Shown: positions 13,454 through 20,471 of the stretch, piece by piece
Layout of the letters: every line of letters begins with the position of its first letter
Numbering within the stretch: the stretch's first letter is position 1
Source: a bacterium
GTDB lineage: Bacteria > Chloroflexota > Chloroflexia > Thermomicrobiales > UBA6265
Direction of reading: 5' to 3'
NCBI GenBank assembly: GCA_029977305.1
Contig: JAPOLF010000001.1
Coordinates: 27,058 to 48,556 of the forward strand
DNA length: 21,499 nucleotides
Translations under genes and position numbers: made by a program
The notes under the pieces: model-generated
What the model was told of the DNA's origin: nothing
The model's database searches: none
The model's input: only the letters and a program-made list of their open reading frames with translations

Positions 13454-14266
13454 TCAGCGGACCGTTGCGACCACATCCATCAGCGCTCGCACCCGAGCCT
13501 GATCGACCGGATGCCACGTCACGCCATCCACCTTCAGGCTCGATCCCACGATGGCTCCGTCGGCGAATTGAAGCAATTCGACCGCATTCGCCACCTTGAA
13601 CCCGGTGTTCACCAGCACCGGCACGCCGCTGCCTTTGATGGCACCGGTCACTTCCGCCAATCCCGAGGCGTCCGCCGCCTGACTGGTGATCGGCCCCGAC
13701 ACGCACAGCGCATCCGGCATCGATGAGAACACCACCGACTTCGCCACATCACCCAACGGCCGCGGCGCGATCGGCGCGGCGAACTCCGCGTTGATGTTGA
13801 AGATCAACTTCACGTTCTCCGCGTCGATCTCGCGGCGGTACCGGAAGGCATCACCCGCCGATCGCACCCACAGGCCGAAGTCCCCGGCAAACGCCCCGGT
13901 GAAGATCTCGCGGCAGAACAACGCCCCGGTCGCCTTCGCCACCGCCAACGTCGATTTCGGATCCCACAGCACGTTCACGCCGAACGGGACGCTCACCTCG
14001 CTCCGCATCGAGGCCACCACATCCACCATCGCCGCCACCGACGCCACGTCGGCATCAAGGCGATACGGACGATCGTTCTCGTTGCAGAACATCACCGCGT
14101 GGATGCCGCCCGCCTGCAACGCCTCGAGATCGCGCTTCACCCAATCCCGCACATGCTGCATGCCACCCTTGGCGTCATAGATCGGGGTCCCCGGCAGCCC
14201 CGGAAGGTGCACCATCCCGATGATGGTCTTCGGCGCGCCGGTCATGTCGGTCAGCCAGTTGGCCAT
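13454..14266 (-). CDS. BtpA/SgcQ-family TIM-barrel protein
   Basis: This 270-residue protein matches the BtpA/SgcQ family. The signature is clear: TIIGMVHLPGLPGTPIYD (about 13-30), GGIHAVMFCNENDRPY (about 53-68), PFGVNVLWDPKSTLAVAKATGA, and the C-terminal TIM-barrel half PVLVNTGFKVANAVELLQFADGAIVGSSLK. Cyanobacterial BtpA affects photosystem I stability, and E. coli SgcQ sits in a sugar phosphotransferase locus. The fold resembles phosphate-binding TIM barrels, but the biochemical reaction is not established. The ATG at 14266 is chosen because AAGGA lies 11 bases upstream; the ATG at 14275 would leave only two bases of spacing. The gene has its own candidate promoter and a strong terminator, so it is monocistronic. 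Next to a carbohydrate importer, a role in sugar or nucleoside-sugar metabolism is a fair guess. Confidence 0.87.
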   Translation of the reverse strand: MANWLTDMTGAPKTIIGMVHLPGLPGTPIYDAKGGMQHVRDWVKRDLEALQAGGIHAVMFCNENDRPYRLDADVASVAAMVDVVASMRSEVSVPFGVNVLWDPKSTLAVAKATGALFCREIFTGAFAGDFGLWVRSAGDAFRYRREIDAENVKLIFNINAEFAAPIAPRPLGDVAKSVVFSSMPDALCVSGPITSQAADASGLAEVTGAIKGSGVPVLVNTGFKVANAVELLQFADGAIVGSSLKVDGVTWHPVDQARVRALMDVVATVR

Positions 14267-14349
14267 GGAAAGCATCGTCCTTTTGATTGCGCGGCGCGCA
14301 GCGATCGCGCTCCCGGGCGTCGCCGCCGACCCATCCCGGAGCGGTCCCC

Positions 14350-14358
14350 ATTCTCGCA
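14350..14358 (-). promoter_or_regulatory. Possible extended -10 promoter for the BtpA-family gene
   Basis: TGC followed by GAGAAT (4/6 match to TATAAT) on the minus strand, about 85 bases before the chosen start. No good -35 box is seen. Weak on its own, but it resembles other extended -10 candidates in the window. Confidence 0.3.
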
Positions 14359-14371
14359 GAACGGCCGCATC

Positions 14372-15436
14372 CTATCCCTCAGCGGTGAGTCGCAACCGTT
14401 GGACGCTGTTGTTCTGGTACCCCTTGAGATTCCAGTCGACCGCCATCGGTTGCCGCAGCCCGCGCTCATCGGTCGCCCGAGCAAGCAATGTCCCCTCACC
14501 AGCAGGTACCTCTATCGTCGCGGCGAATCGCACCCAGCCCCGACGTTCACTGCCGGTGAGGCTCGCCTCGGTCCACGTCGCGCCGCTATCGCTGCTCACC
14601 TCAACCAAGGTCACACGCCCTTGGCCGCTCCACGCGTATCCAGCGACCTCGATCGCGCCAGCGCGCACCCGAGCCCCCTCGGACGGCCGGGAGATCACCG
14701 ACCGCACCGGCATCTGTTGCACCTGTCGCAGCGGCTCTTGATCCGCCGACCAGATCACATACTGGTCCGCGTTCCAATATCCTGCGAACGCGCGATCGAG
14801 CACGGTGATCCCCACCAGCCACTTCGTGCTCGCGATGCCCGCCCACCCGGGCACCAGCAGACGCACCGGACCACCGTGCGCCACCGACAGCGGCTCGCCA
14901 TTCATCGCGAACACCAGCGTCGTCTCCGGATCGAGTGCAGCCGCCAACGGCAAGCCACGCTGCATCTCCGGGAAGTCGCCGCCTTGCATCACCAGATCCA
15001 CCGCCCCCGGGAGCACTCCAGCCCGCTCGAGCACATCGACGAGCCGCACCCCCTCCCACACCGCGCAGCCCGCCGCATCGAGGCTCCACGGCGTGCCGAC
15101 CGGCCGCGGTTCGAACATCGTCCGCCCATTGCCGGCGCACTCGAGCATGCTCGTGAAGGTTCGCCGCGGCATCGCGTGGAGATCCGCCAGCGTCACGCTC
15201 ACCGAACGCGCGACCAGCCCATCAATCGACAAGGTCCACGACGCGGGATCGATCACTGGCACCGGCCCGTTCGATCGCACGAAGAACCGTTCCATCGGCA
15301 CGATCATCGGCGCCTCCGGCTCGATCAACTCGAGCGGCATGCCGAAGTTGGCTCCACCATAGGGCACCAAGCGGCCATCTTTGCCGAGATCGCGCAACAG
15401 GACAGCGTTGTCATCGAGAGGAATCGTCCGCGTCAT
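14372..15436 (-). CDS. Sulfite oxidase-like molybdopterin-dependent oxidoreductase
   Basis: This 354-residue protein has the two domains of the sulfite oxidase family. The molybdopterin-binding domain is residues about 40-215, with the FFVRSNGPVP segment, WTLSIDGLV, and the Mo-ligand cysteine C100 in LECAGNGR. Further on, VLVPGWAGIASTKWL-like text (LLVPGWAGIASTKWLVG) is the family signature before the second domain. Residues about 255-350 are the Ig-like dimerisation domain (SRPSEGARVRAGAIEVAGYAWSG, VEVSSDSGATW). There is no Tat or Sec signal peptide, although many bacterial relatives are exported, so this one is probably cytoplasmic. GGAGG (15444-15448) stands seven bases before the ATG at 15436, which settles the start. 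Substrate could be sulfite or another oxyanion or sulfoxide; no cytochrome partner is encoded next to it. Confidence 0.88.
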   Translation of the reverse strand: MTRTIPLDDNAVLLRDLGKDGRLVPYGGANFGMPLELIEPEAPMIVPMERFFVRSNGPVPVIDPASWTLSIDGLVARSVSVTLADLHAMPRRTFTSMLECAGNGRTMFEPRPVGTPWSLDAAGCAVWEGVRLVDVLERAGVLPGAVDLVMQGGDFPEMQRGLPLAAALDPETTLVFAMNGEPLSVAHGGPVRLLVPGWAGIASTKWLVGITVLDRAFAGYWNADQYVIWSADQEPLRQVQQMPVRSVISRPSEGARVRAGAIEVAGYAWSGQGRVTLVEVSSDSGATWTEASLTGSERRGWVRFAATIEVPAGEGTLLARATDERGLRQPMAVDWNLKGYQNNSVQRLRLTAEG

Positions 15437-15472
15437 GGCAGCACCTCCATACCCTACCAAATCAGTAGACAA

Positions 15473-15481
15473 AGGATAGCA
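15473..15481 (-). promoter_or_regulatory. Candidate extended -10 promoter of the molybdopterin oxidoreductase gene
   Basis: TGC followed by TATCCT (4/6 match) on the minus strand, about 37 bases before the start codon. No -35 box is evident; the region upstream is GC-rich with a GCACG/CGTGC dyad at 15487-15500. Confidence 0.38.
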
Positions 15482-15529
15482 CGCCCGCACGTGCTCGTGC
15501 ACGCCTCCGTCGGTCGATCCACGCGATCC

Positions 15530-16417
15530 TCACCGTGTCGTCGCGGTGACGTGACGCTCGAACCCTGCAAGGTCGCGAATCACCGTGACGACCGCACCCG
15601 GCAATGCGCCGCTCAACAATTGTGACGTCTCCGCGACCTGAGACGGGTCAACTTCGAGTCCGACTGCGCCACCCCGTCGCAACACCCGGGGCAGATCGGC
15701 GATCAACCGACGGACCAGCGCCATCCCATCCTCGCCTCCGAGGAGCGCCATTTCCGGCTCCATCGCCAGCCACGGATTCTCCTGCACCTGCTGCGGGGTG
15801 AGGTAGGGGAGGTTTGCCAGCACCAGATCCACCGACGCGTCTTCCATCCCGGAGAGGAGATCCCCCTCCCGCAGCGCCACCCGGTCCTCCAATCCAAGCC
15901 CTCGCCGATTCCCCGCCGCCCACCGCAATGCCTCGGCCGACACATCAACCCCGATCACCGAGACTCCGGCAGCAAGCGGCGTCAGCGCTGCCACCGAGAG
16001 CGCGATCGTTCCCGGTCCGGTCCCCACATCCACCACTGTTGATCCCGGGTGCTCTGCCAGCCACCCCAACGCCCACTCGACCAGCAATTCCGTCTCCGGC
16101 CGCGGCACGAGCGCGCCGGCGCCCACCCCAAACCCCAAACCCATGAATTCCTTGTACCCGGTCAAATACGCCACCGGTTCCCCTGCCACCCGCCGTCCGA
16201 GCAGCGTGAGAAACGTTGCCGCCTGCGCCGCGCTCATCGTCTCGTTCATGCGGGCGTAGAGCGTCGTCCGGTCGATACCCAGCACATGTCGCAGCAAGAC
16301 CTCGCCATCGAGGCGAGGCGTCTCACTCCCCGCAGCGGTGCACATCGCTTGCGCATACCGCAGCGCCTCCGCCGGCGTGATCGGTCGTTCCTCTGCGGCG
16401 GTCGCTCCATGGGTCAT
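15530..16417 (-). CDS. prmC: Peptide chain release factor N5-glutamine methyltransferase
   Basis: PrmC methylates the glutamine of the GGQ motif in release factors RF1 and RF2, using S-adenosylmethionine, which improves translation termination. This 295-residue protein shows the N-terminal helical domain, the PrmC-specific segments EPVAYLTGYKEFMGL (80-94) and LVPRPETELLVEWAL (103-117), the SAM-binding motif VDVGTGPGTIALS (129-141), and the acidic loop GVDVS. The catalytic NPPY motif reads NLPY at 202-205, a variation seen in this family but worth noting. The ATG at 16417 gives the normal N-terminus; a longer frame upstream lacks an SD and adds family-foreign residues. The gene follows thrB by 56 bases on the same strand and is probably the last gene of a thrC-thrB-prmC transcript. 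Confidence 0.92.
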   Translation of the reverse strand: MTHGATAAEERPITPAEALRYAQAMCTAAGSETPRLDGEVLLRHVLGIDRTTLYARMNETMSAAQAATFLTLLGRRVAGEPVAYLTGYKEFMGLGFGVGAGALVPRPETELLVEWALGWLAEHPGSTVVDVGTGPGTIALSVAALTPLAAGVSVIGVDVSAEALRWAAGNRRGLGLEDRVALREGDLLSGMEDASVDLVLANLPYLTPQQVQENPWLAMEPEMALLGGEDGMALVRRLIADLPRVLRRGGAVGLEVDPSQVAETSQLLSGALPGAVVTVIRDLAGFERHVTATTR

Positions 16418-16473
16418 CGCGCATCTGCTCGCTTCATCCAGCGACGAGGCACTCGAGCACCGCCGCCATGCGA

Positions 16474-17376
16474 TCACGCCTCGGTGATGCTGTACCCCTC
16501 ATGCACCGGCAGCAGGATCGACGTCGTCCCCGGCACACCGTGTGCCCCAGCCACCGCTGACAGCGCCGCCGCGACGTCCGCCGACTGCTCGTGCAGCGAC
16601 AGCGCCAGGATCGTCGGCCCAGCCCCAGACAACACCGCCCCGAGCGCCCCGGCATCACGCGCCGCGTGCGCCATCGGCGGCAGATGCGGGAACATCGCCG
16701 CCCGATAGGGCTCATGCAAGCGGTCATGCATGCCGTGGCTGATCAGCACCGGATCACCCGCCATCAACCCCACCGCCAGCCCAGCCGTCGTCGCGAGGTT
16801 GTGCGCCGCGTCGCGCATCGGGATCGCCTCAGGCAATGCTGCCCGCGCCGTCACGGTCGCCGCCGTGGTGTCCGGGACGAACACCACCGCCGCCAGTGGC
16901 ACCCGCCGCTCCGTCAGCAACCGCACCGCCCCGCGATGCCCCGGCACCGCCAATACCGCACCGCCGTAAAGCGCTGCACCCACGTTGTCGCCGTGGCCTT
17001 CCATCTCCCATGCGACCTCGTACAGGTCGTCGTCACTGAGATTTAGGTCCAACAAGCGATTCGCTGCGACCAATCCCGCCACCAACGCCGACGCCGATGA
17101 CCCCAACCCCCGCGCCACCGGGATGTTCACCTCGGCATCGAGCGAGAACGGCGGGAGCGTCCGTCCGTGTCGTGAAGCAAGATCCGCCATCGCGGTCAGC
17201 GACAAATTCTCACGGCCTTCCAGCACTGCCGCCTCCGATCCGGAGGTCCGCACCACGCCAGCAGGTCCATTCGTGTCGATCGTGATCCGGTTCCACAGGT
17301 TCAGCGCCAATCCCAGCGCATCGAACCCCGGCCCCAAGTTGGCGGAGGATGCCGGTGCACTAACCGTGAAGCGCAT
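16474..17376 (-). CDS. thrB: Homoserine kinase
   Basis: ThrB phosphorylates homoserine with ATP to O-phosphohomoserine, the substrate of threonine synthase. This 300-residue GHMP kinase shows the N-terminal VSAPASSANLGPGFDALGLAL, the ATP-binding glycine/serine loop PVARGLGSSASAL (86-98), EMEGHGDNVGAALYGG, and the C-terminal motif GAVLSGAGPTILAL. Length and motif order are normal. The ATG at 17376 lies inside the end of thrC, overlapping by 17 bases, so the two are translationally coupled; no strong separate SD is seen. It acts in the cytoplasm in the aspartate-family pathway. Homoserine dehydrogenase is not encoded in this window. Confidence 0.95.
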   Translation of the reverse strand: MRFTVSAPASSANLGPGFDALGLALNLWNRITIDTNGPAGVVRTSGSEAAVLEGRENLSLTAMADLASRHGRTLPPFSLDAEVNIPVARGLGSSASALVAGLVAANRLLDLNLSDDDLYEVAWEMEGHGDNVGAALYGGAVLAVPGHRGAVRLLTERRVPLAAVVFVPDTTAATVTARAALPEAIPMRDAAHNLATTAGLAVGLMAGDPVLISHGMHDRLHEPYRAAMFPHLPPMAHAARDAGALGAVLSGAGPTILALSLHEQSADVAAALSAVAGAHGVPGTTSILLPVHEGYSITEA

Positions 17377-18679
17377 CAGCCAAGGCCTGCTCGAGCGCCG
17401 TCAGCGTGGCGTCCACCCGAATCGGGCGATTTGCGCCATCGCGCCGTTGCCCATCCACGTCGTGCAGGTGGTAATTCACCACCGCCTCGCTGTCCTTCAA
17501 CACATGCCCGGTGAGCACGCACACCGCCCGCTCGCCGGGCTTCACGGTCCCCGTCGCAACAAGTTGGCGAAGTCCGGCGAGTGACGCCGCCGATGCCGGC
17601 TCGCACCCGATCCCGACCCGGTCGATCTCCGCCTTCGCGTCGAGAATCTCGTCATCCGTCACGCTGGTCGCCACCCCGTGGCTGAAGTCCAGCGATCGCT
17701 TCGCCCGCAACACGCTCGCAGGATTCCCGATCTTGATCGCGGTCGCGACCGTCTCCGCCTGCACCGCGGCGTAGCCCTCATACCCATCTCGGAACCACGC
17801 CGCGAACGGCGCCGACCCCGCGGCTTGGATCACCGCCAGCCGTGGCACCTTGGAGATCAGCCCGACCTCCTTCAACTCGGTCAGCGCCTTGCCGAACGCC
17901 GAGGTGTTCCCGAGATTGCCGCCCGGCAACACGATCCAGTCCGGCGCGTCCCAGCCCAGCTGCTCGAGCATCTCGAAGACGATCGTCTTCTGTCCCTCAA
18001 GCCGGAACGGGTTCACCGAGTTCACCAGATAGACATCCCACTTCGCGGTGAGCTCCCGCAGCAGCGACAACGCCGCATCAAAATCCCCGGCGATCTGCAC
18101 CACCGTCGCCCCGTAGGCGATCGTCTGCGCCAACTTCCCACCGGAGATCTTCCCGTCCGGCACCAGCACCAACGCCGGGATCCCGCCTGCGGCCGCGTAT
18201 GACGCCAGCGATGCGCTCGTGTTCCCGGTGCTCGCGCACGCGACGATGCGCGCTCCGACCCCCTTGGCGTGGCTGATCCCGACCGTCATCCCTCGATCTT
18301 TGAAGCTCGCAGTCGGGTTGTGCCCCTCATGCTTGATCCGCACCAGCCCGCCATCAAGCCCAGCCCATGCGGCCAGTCGGTCATCGCGGTAGAGCGGGGT
18401 GTGACCCTCCCAGCGAGTCACCACAGCCCCGCCCGGGATCGCCGGCAACAGCTGCCGATACCGCCACACCCCGGAATGCGCGATCTCCCCTTGCAATCCC
18501 GCGCCGATGCGCTGGGGATCGATCGGCCCGGTGATCGGCGTCACCACGTCGAGCAAGCCACCACACGTCGGGCAGGACGTCAGGGCCCGATCCCCCGGCC
18601 AGTCGGCTCCGCACGCCATGCAGCGCACCACAATCGCGGCGAGCGCGGCAGCCCACGCGGTCGTCCCAGCAACAGCCAT
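17360..18679 (-). CDS. thrC: Threonine synthase
   Basis: ThrC converts O-phosphohomoserine to threonine with pyridoxal phosphate. The N-terminus carries a small zinc-ribbon-like CMAC...CPTC pair (C20, C23, C36, C39), as in the archaeal/plant-like class of threonine synthases. The PLP lysine is K127 in NPTASFKDRG, the phosphate-binding STGNTSAS loop follows, and PGGNLGNTSAFGKAL and EPASAASLAGLRQL are also typical. Length (439) is normal. The start at 18679 is chosen because GGAG lies nine bases upstream; an in-frame ATG at 18694 would add five residues and has no SD. It overlaps thrB, which makes its substrate. An extended -10 element lies about 70 bases upstream. No T-box or threonine leader peptide was recognised. 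Confidence 0.95.
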   Translation of the reverse strand: MAVAGTTAWAAALAAIVVRCMACGADWPGDRALTSCPTCGGLLDVVTPITGPIDPQRIGAGLQGEIAHSGVWRYRQLLPAIPGGAVVTRWEGHTPLYRDDRLAAWAGLDGGLVRIKHEGHNPTASFKDRGMTVGISHAKGVGARIVACASTGNTSASLASYAAAGGIPALVLVPDGKISGGKLAQTIAYGATVVQIAGDFDAALSLLRELTAKWDVYLVNSVNPFRLEGQKTIVFEMLEQLGWDAPDWIVLPGGNLGNTSAFGKALTELKEVGLISKVPRLAVIQAAGSAPFAAWFRDGYEGYAAVQAETVATAIKIGNPASVLRAKRSLDFSHGVATSVTDDEILDAKAEIDRVGIGCEPASAASLAGLRQLVATGTVKPGERAVCVLTGHVLKDSEAVVNYHLHDVDGQRRDGANRPIRVDATLTALEQALADALHG

Positions 18680-18749
18680 CTCGGTGGTCTCCATCGGGCG
18701 GCCGTCGGGCGCAAGTCACCCGGAACGACCTCAGCGGCATACGTGCAGC

Positions 18750-18758
18750 AGGATACCA
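18750..18758 (-). promoter_or_regulatory. Candidate extended -10 promoter of the thrC-thrB-prmC operon
   Basis: TGG followed by TATCCT on the minus strand, the same hexamer as the candidate before the molybdopterin gene. It lies between the sortase stop and the thrC start, giving a leader of about 60 nt. No good -35 box is present. Confidence 0.38.
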
Positions 18759-18784
18759 AACCCCGCCCGTCCTCCCCCGGATGC

Positions 18785-19480
18785 CTAGGCGCTGACCCGG
18801 TTCGCCACCACCACCGTGCGCTGCAGATAGCGCCCGTTCTGGTAGTCGAATGTCCCGCCGCAGGTGATCAAGGTCAGACTGTCAGCCCCCGTCGGCCCCA
18901 CGATCTCCTCGATCGGGGCGTCATCGGCGTTGTAGAGGGTCACTGATTCCACCGCGTAGTCGAACGACCCGCCGTCGCTCCCCAACACCGTGACCCGATC
19001 GCCCGGCTGCACCTGCCCGAGGTTGAAGAACACGCTCGGCCCGACATTCCAGTAATCGACATGCCCGGCCATCACGACATTGCTGCCGGTTCCCAGCCGC
19101 CCGAGGTTTTCGTACCACCCGACGACCCACGGCCCGGTCGGGTCCTCCATCTTCCCTTGGGTCACCTGCAACGTCTCCACCGGCGCATCAACCCCGATCC
19201 CTGGGATCACCAATGCCGTCGGCGTCGCGCCCAGCGGCTCCTCGGGTCGAACGGGTGCCGTCCCGAAGGGCCCCGGCCGACGACCACCGAAACTCGGCAC
19301 CTCACCCCGGCCCGTTGGCAGGATCGAGGGCGATTCCGCCAACTGCGGCACGTTCACCACCGCGTCTTCTTGCGCCCGTGCCGATCGTGCCACCACAAGC
19401 CCAGCGACCGCCGCCAGCAGCAGCGACCGACGAGGCATCCGCATCGTGGAATCCATCGGGCGAGGGGAGGGGGTCGTCAT
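18785..19480 (-). CDS. Class F-like sortase
   Basis: Sortases are extracytoplasmic cysteine transpeptidases that attach proteins to the cell envelope. This 231-residue protein has a signal or anchor stretch after basic residues (RRSLLLAAVAGLVVARSARAQ, residues 18-37), a Pro/Gly-rich linker, and a sortase barrel from about residue 88. The catalytic residues are H140 in MAGHVDYW, C207 in LTLITCGGTFD, and probably R221 in the closing strand QRTVVVA. LITCGG followed by FD is characteristic of class F/D-like sortases of Actinobacteria and Chloroflexota. GCGAGG lies seven bases before the ATG at 19480, which is therefore preferred to the ATG at 19501. No protein with an LPxTG-like tail is encoded in this window, so its substrates are elsewhere, or it acts as a housekeeping enzyme. 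Confidence 0.88.
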   Translation of the reverse strand: MTTPSPRPMDSTMRMPRRSLLLAAVAGLVVARSARAQEDAVVNVPQLAESPSILPTGRGEVPSFGGRRPGPFGTAPVRPEEPLGATPTALVIPGIGVDAPVETLQVTQGKMEDPTGPWVVGWYENLGRLGTGSNVVMAGHVDYWNVGPSVFFNLGQVQPGDRVTVLGSDGGSFDYAVESVTLYNADDAPIEEIVGPTGADSLTLITCGGTFDYQNGRYLQRTVVVANRVSA

Positions 19481-19553
19481 CACAGGACCTCGCAGCATCA
19501 CGCGTCAGGCCAATCGCCCGACCGTCATCACTTGAGACGCGGAACACGCCCAA

Positions 19554-19562
19554 AGCGTATCA
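19554..19562 (-). promoter_or_regulatory. Possible extended -10 promoter of the sortase gene
   Basis: TGA followed by TACGCT on the minus strand, ten bases after the stop of the DapA-like gene and about 74 bases before the sortase start. Only three of six hexamer bases match, so this is weak. Confidence 0.28.
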
Positions 19563-19571
19563 CCGCCCCGG

Positions 19572-20468
19572 TCACGCTCCCAATTTTCGGTCCAAGAACC
19601 GCGCCAACTGCGTGCGAGCCGTCGTGTCGAGGCGTACCGCCGGCGTCCGCTGATGGTTGCTTGCGAACATGCCCCGCCGACGGAACTCTTCCTTCGTCGA
19701 CGCCACCGAGAAATCGATCGACTGCATCGTCCACAGCACGAAGGGCACGCACACCTCGAAAACCGCCTCCGCCCCTGCTCGATCCCCCGACTCCCACAGA
19801 CGTTGGATCGTCGCGAACTCCCGCGTGAAGTTCGCCGCCGGCATCGAGCCCACCCCGCCGCGCTCTAGCGCATCGAGCATGCTCAACCCGCCCCACCAGC
19901 AGAACACCCCGAGCCGATCCCCACACAACCGCCGGGTCTCAGAGATCGTCGCCCCTTGCGGCGTCCCCTCGATCTTCACGTCGGTGAACGTGGGAATCGC
20001 CTCCGCCATCCGCGCCCACAGCGCTGGCGACATCGCCACCCCGGTCAGCTGTGGGGCGTCCTGCACGATCATCGCCGCATCGGTCGCCGCCCCAACCCTC
20101 CGGTAGTACTCAAGCAGCGCATCCGCGTCGGGCTTGATGAACATCGGCGGCAACACCATCAGCGCGTCCGCTCCGAGCCGCCGCGCCCGCACCGCACGAT
20201 CGATCGCTGGCTCCACCCAATTCCCGTCCGCCGACGCCCCCACCGGCACCTGCCCGCCGACCGCCCCGACCACCCGCTCGATCACCGCATCCCGCTCGGC
20301 CTCGGTGAGCTTGTACCCCTCGCTCGCGATCGCATTGCAGGCGATCCCACTTGCCCCCTCGCCGAGCAGATACGCGACCTCACGGTCGATGGCCGCGAAC
20401 TCGATCGTCCCATCCTCGAGGAAGGGCGTCGCCAAAATCGGGATGCACCCGCGCAGCCGCACCGCCAT
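19572..20468 (-). CDS. Dihydrodipicolinate synthase (DapA)-family protein with altered active site
   Basis: This 298-residue TIM-barrel protein belongs to the class I aldolase-like DapA/N-acetylneuraminate lyase family. It begins GCIPILATPFLEDGTIEF, has AVGGQVPVGASADGNW, ADALMVLPPMF, and the Schiff-base lysine K165 in DVKIEGTP. Two usual catalytic positions differ: the tyrosine of the YNxP motif is Gln (IVQDAPQ, residue 136), and the GTTGE loop reads CNAIASEGY, so the Thr of the proton relay is also missing. It is therefore not a normal lysine-pathway DapA and may act on a 2-keto-3-deoxy sugar acid or be a different lyase. It starts three bases after the stop of the enolase-superfamily gene, with GGAAGG eight bases before the ATG, so the two should be one operon and may catalyse successive steps. 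Confidence 0.88.
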   Translation of the reverse strand: MAVRLRGCIPILATPFLEDGTIEFAAIDREVAYLLGEGASGIACNAIASEGYKLTEAERDAVIERVVGAVGGQVPVGASADGNWVEPAIDRAVRARRLGADALMVLPPMFIKPDADALLEYYRRVGAATDAAMIVQDAPQLTGVAMSPALWARMAEAIPTFTDVKIEGTPQGATISETRRLCGDRLGVFCWWGGLSMLDALERGGVGSMPAANFTREFATIQRLWESGDRAGAEAVFEVCVPFVLWTMQSIDFSVASTKEEFRRRGMFASNHQRTPAVRLDTTARTQLARFLDRKLGA

Positions 20469-20471
20469 AAC

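Noticed and set aside
14099..15625. Plus-strand 508-residue open frame opposite the molybdopterin gene
   Set aside because: His/Arg/Pro-rich shadow covering parts of three real genes and the gaps between them.
18680..18784. T-box or threonine attenuator before thrC
   Set aside because: The gap is too short and shows no Thr/Ile codon-rich leader peptide, no terminator/antiterminator pair and no T-box sequence.
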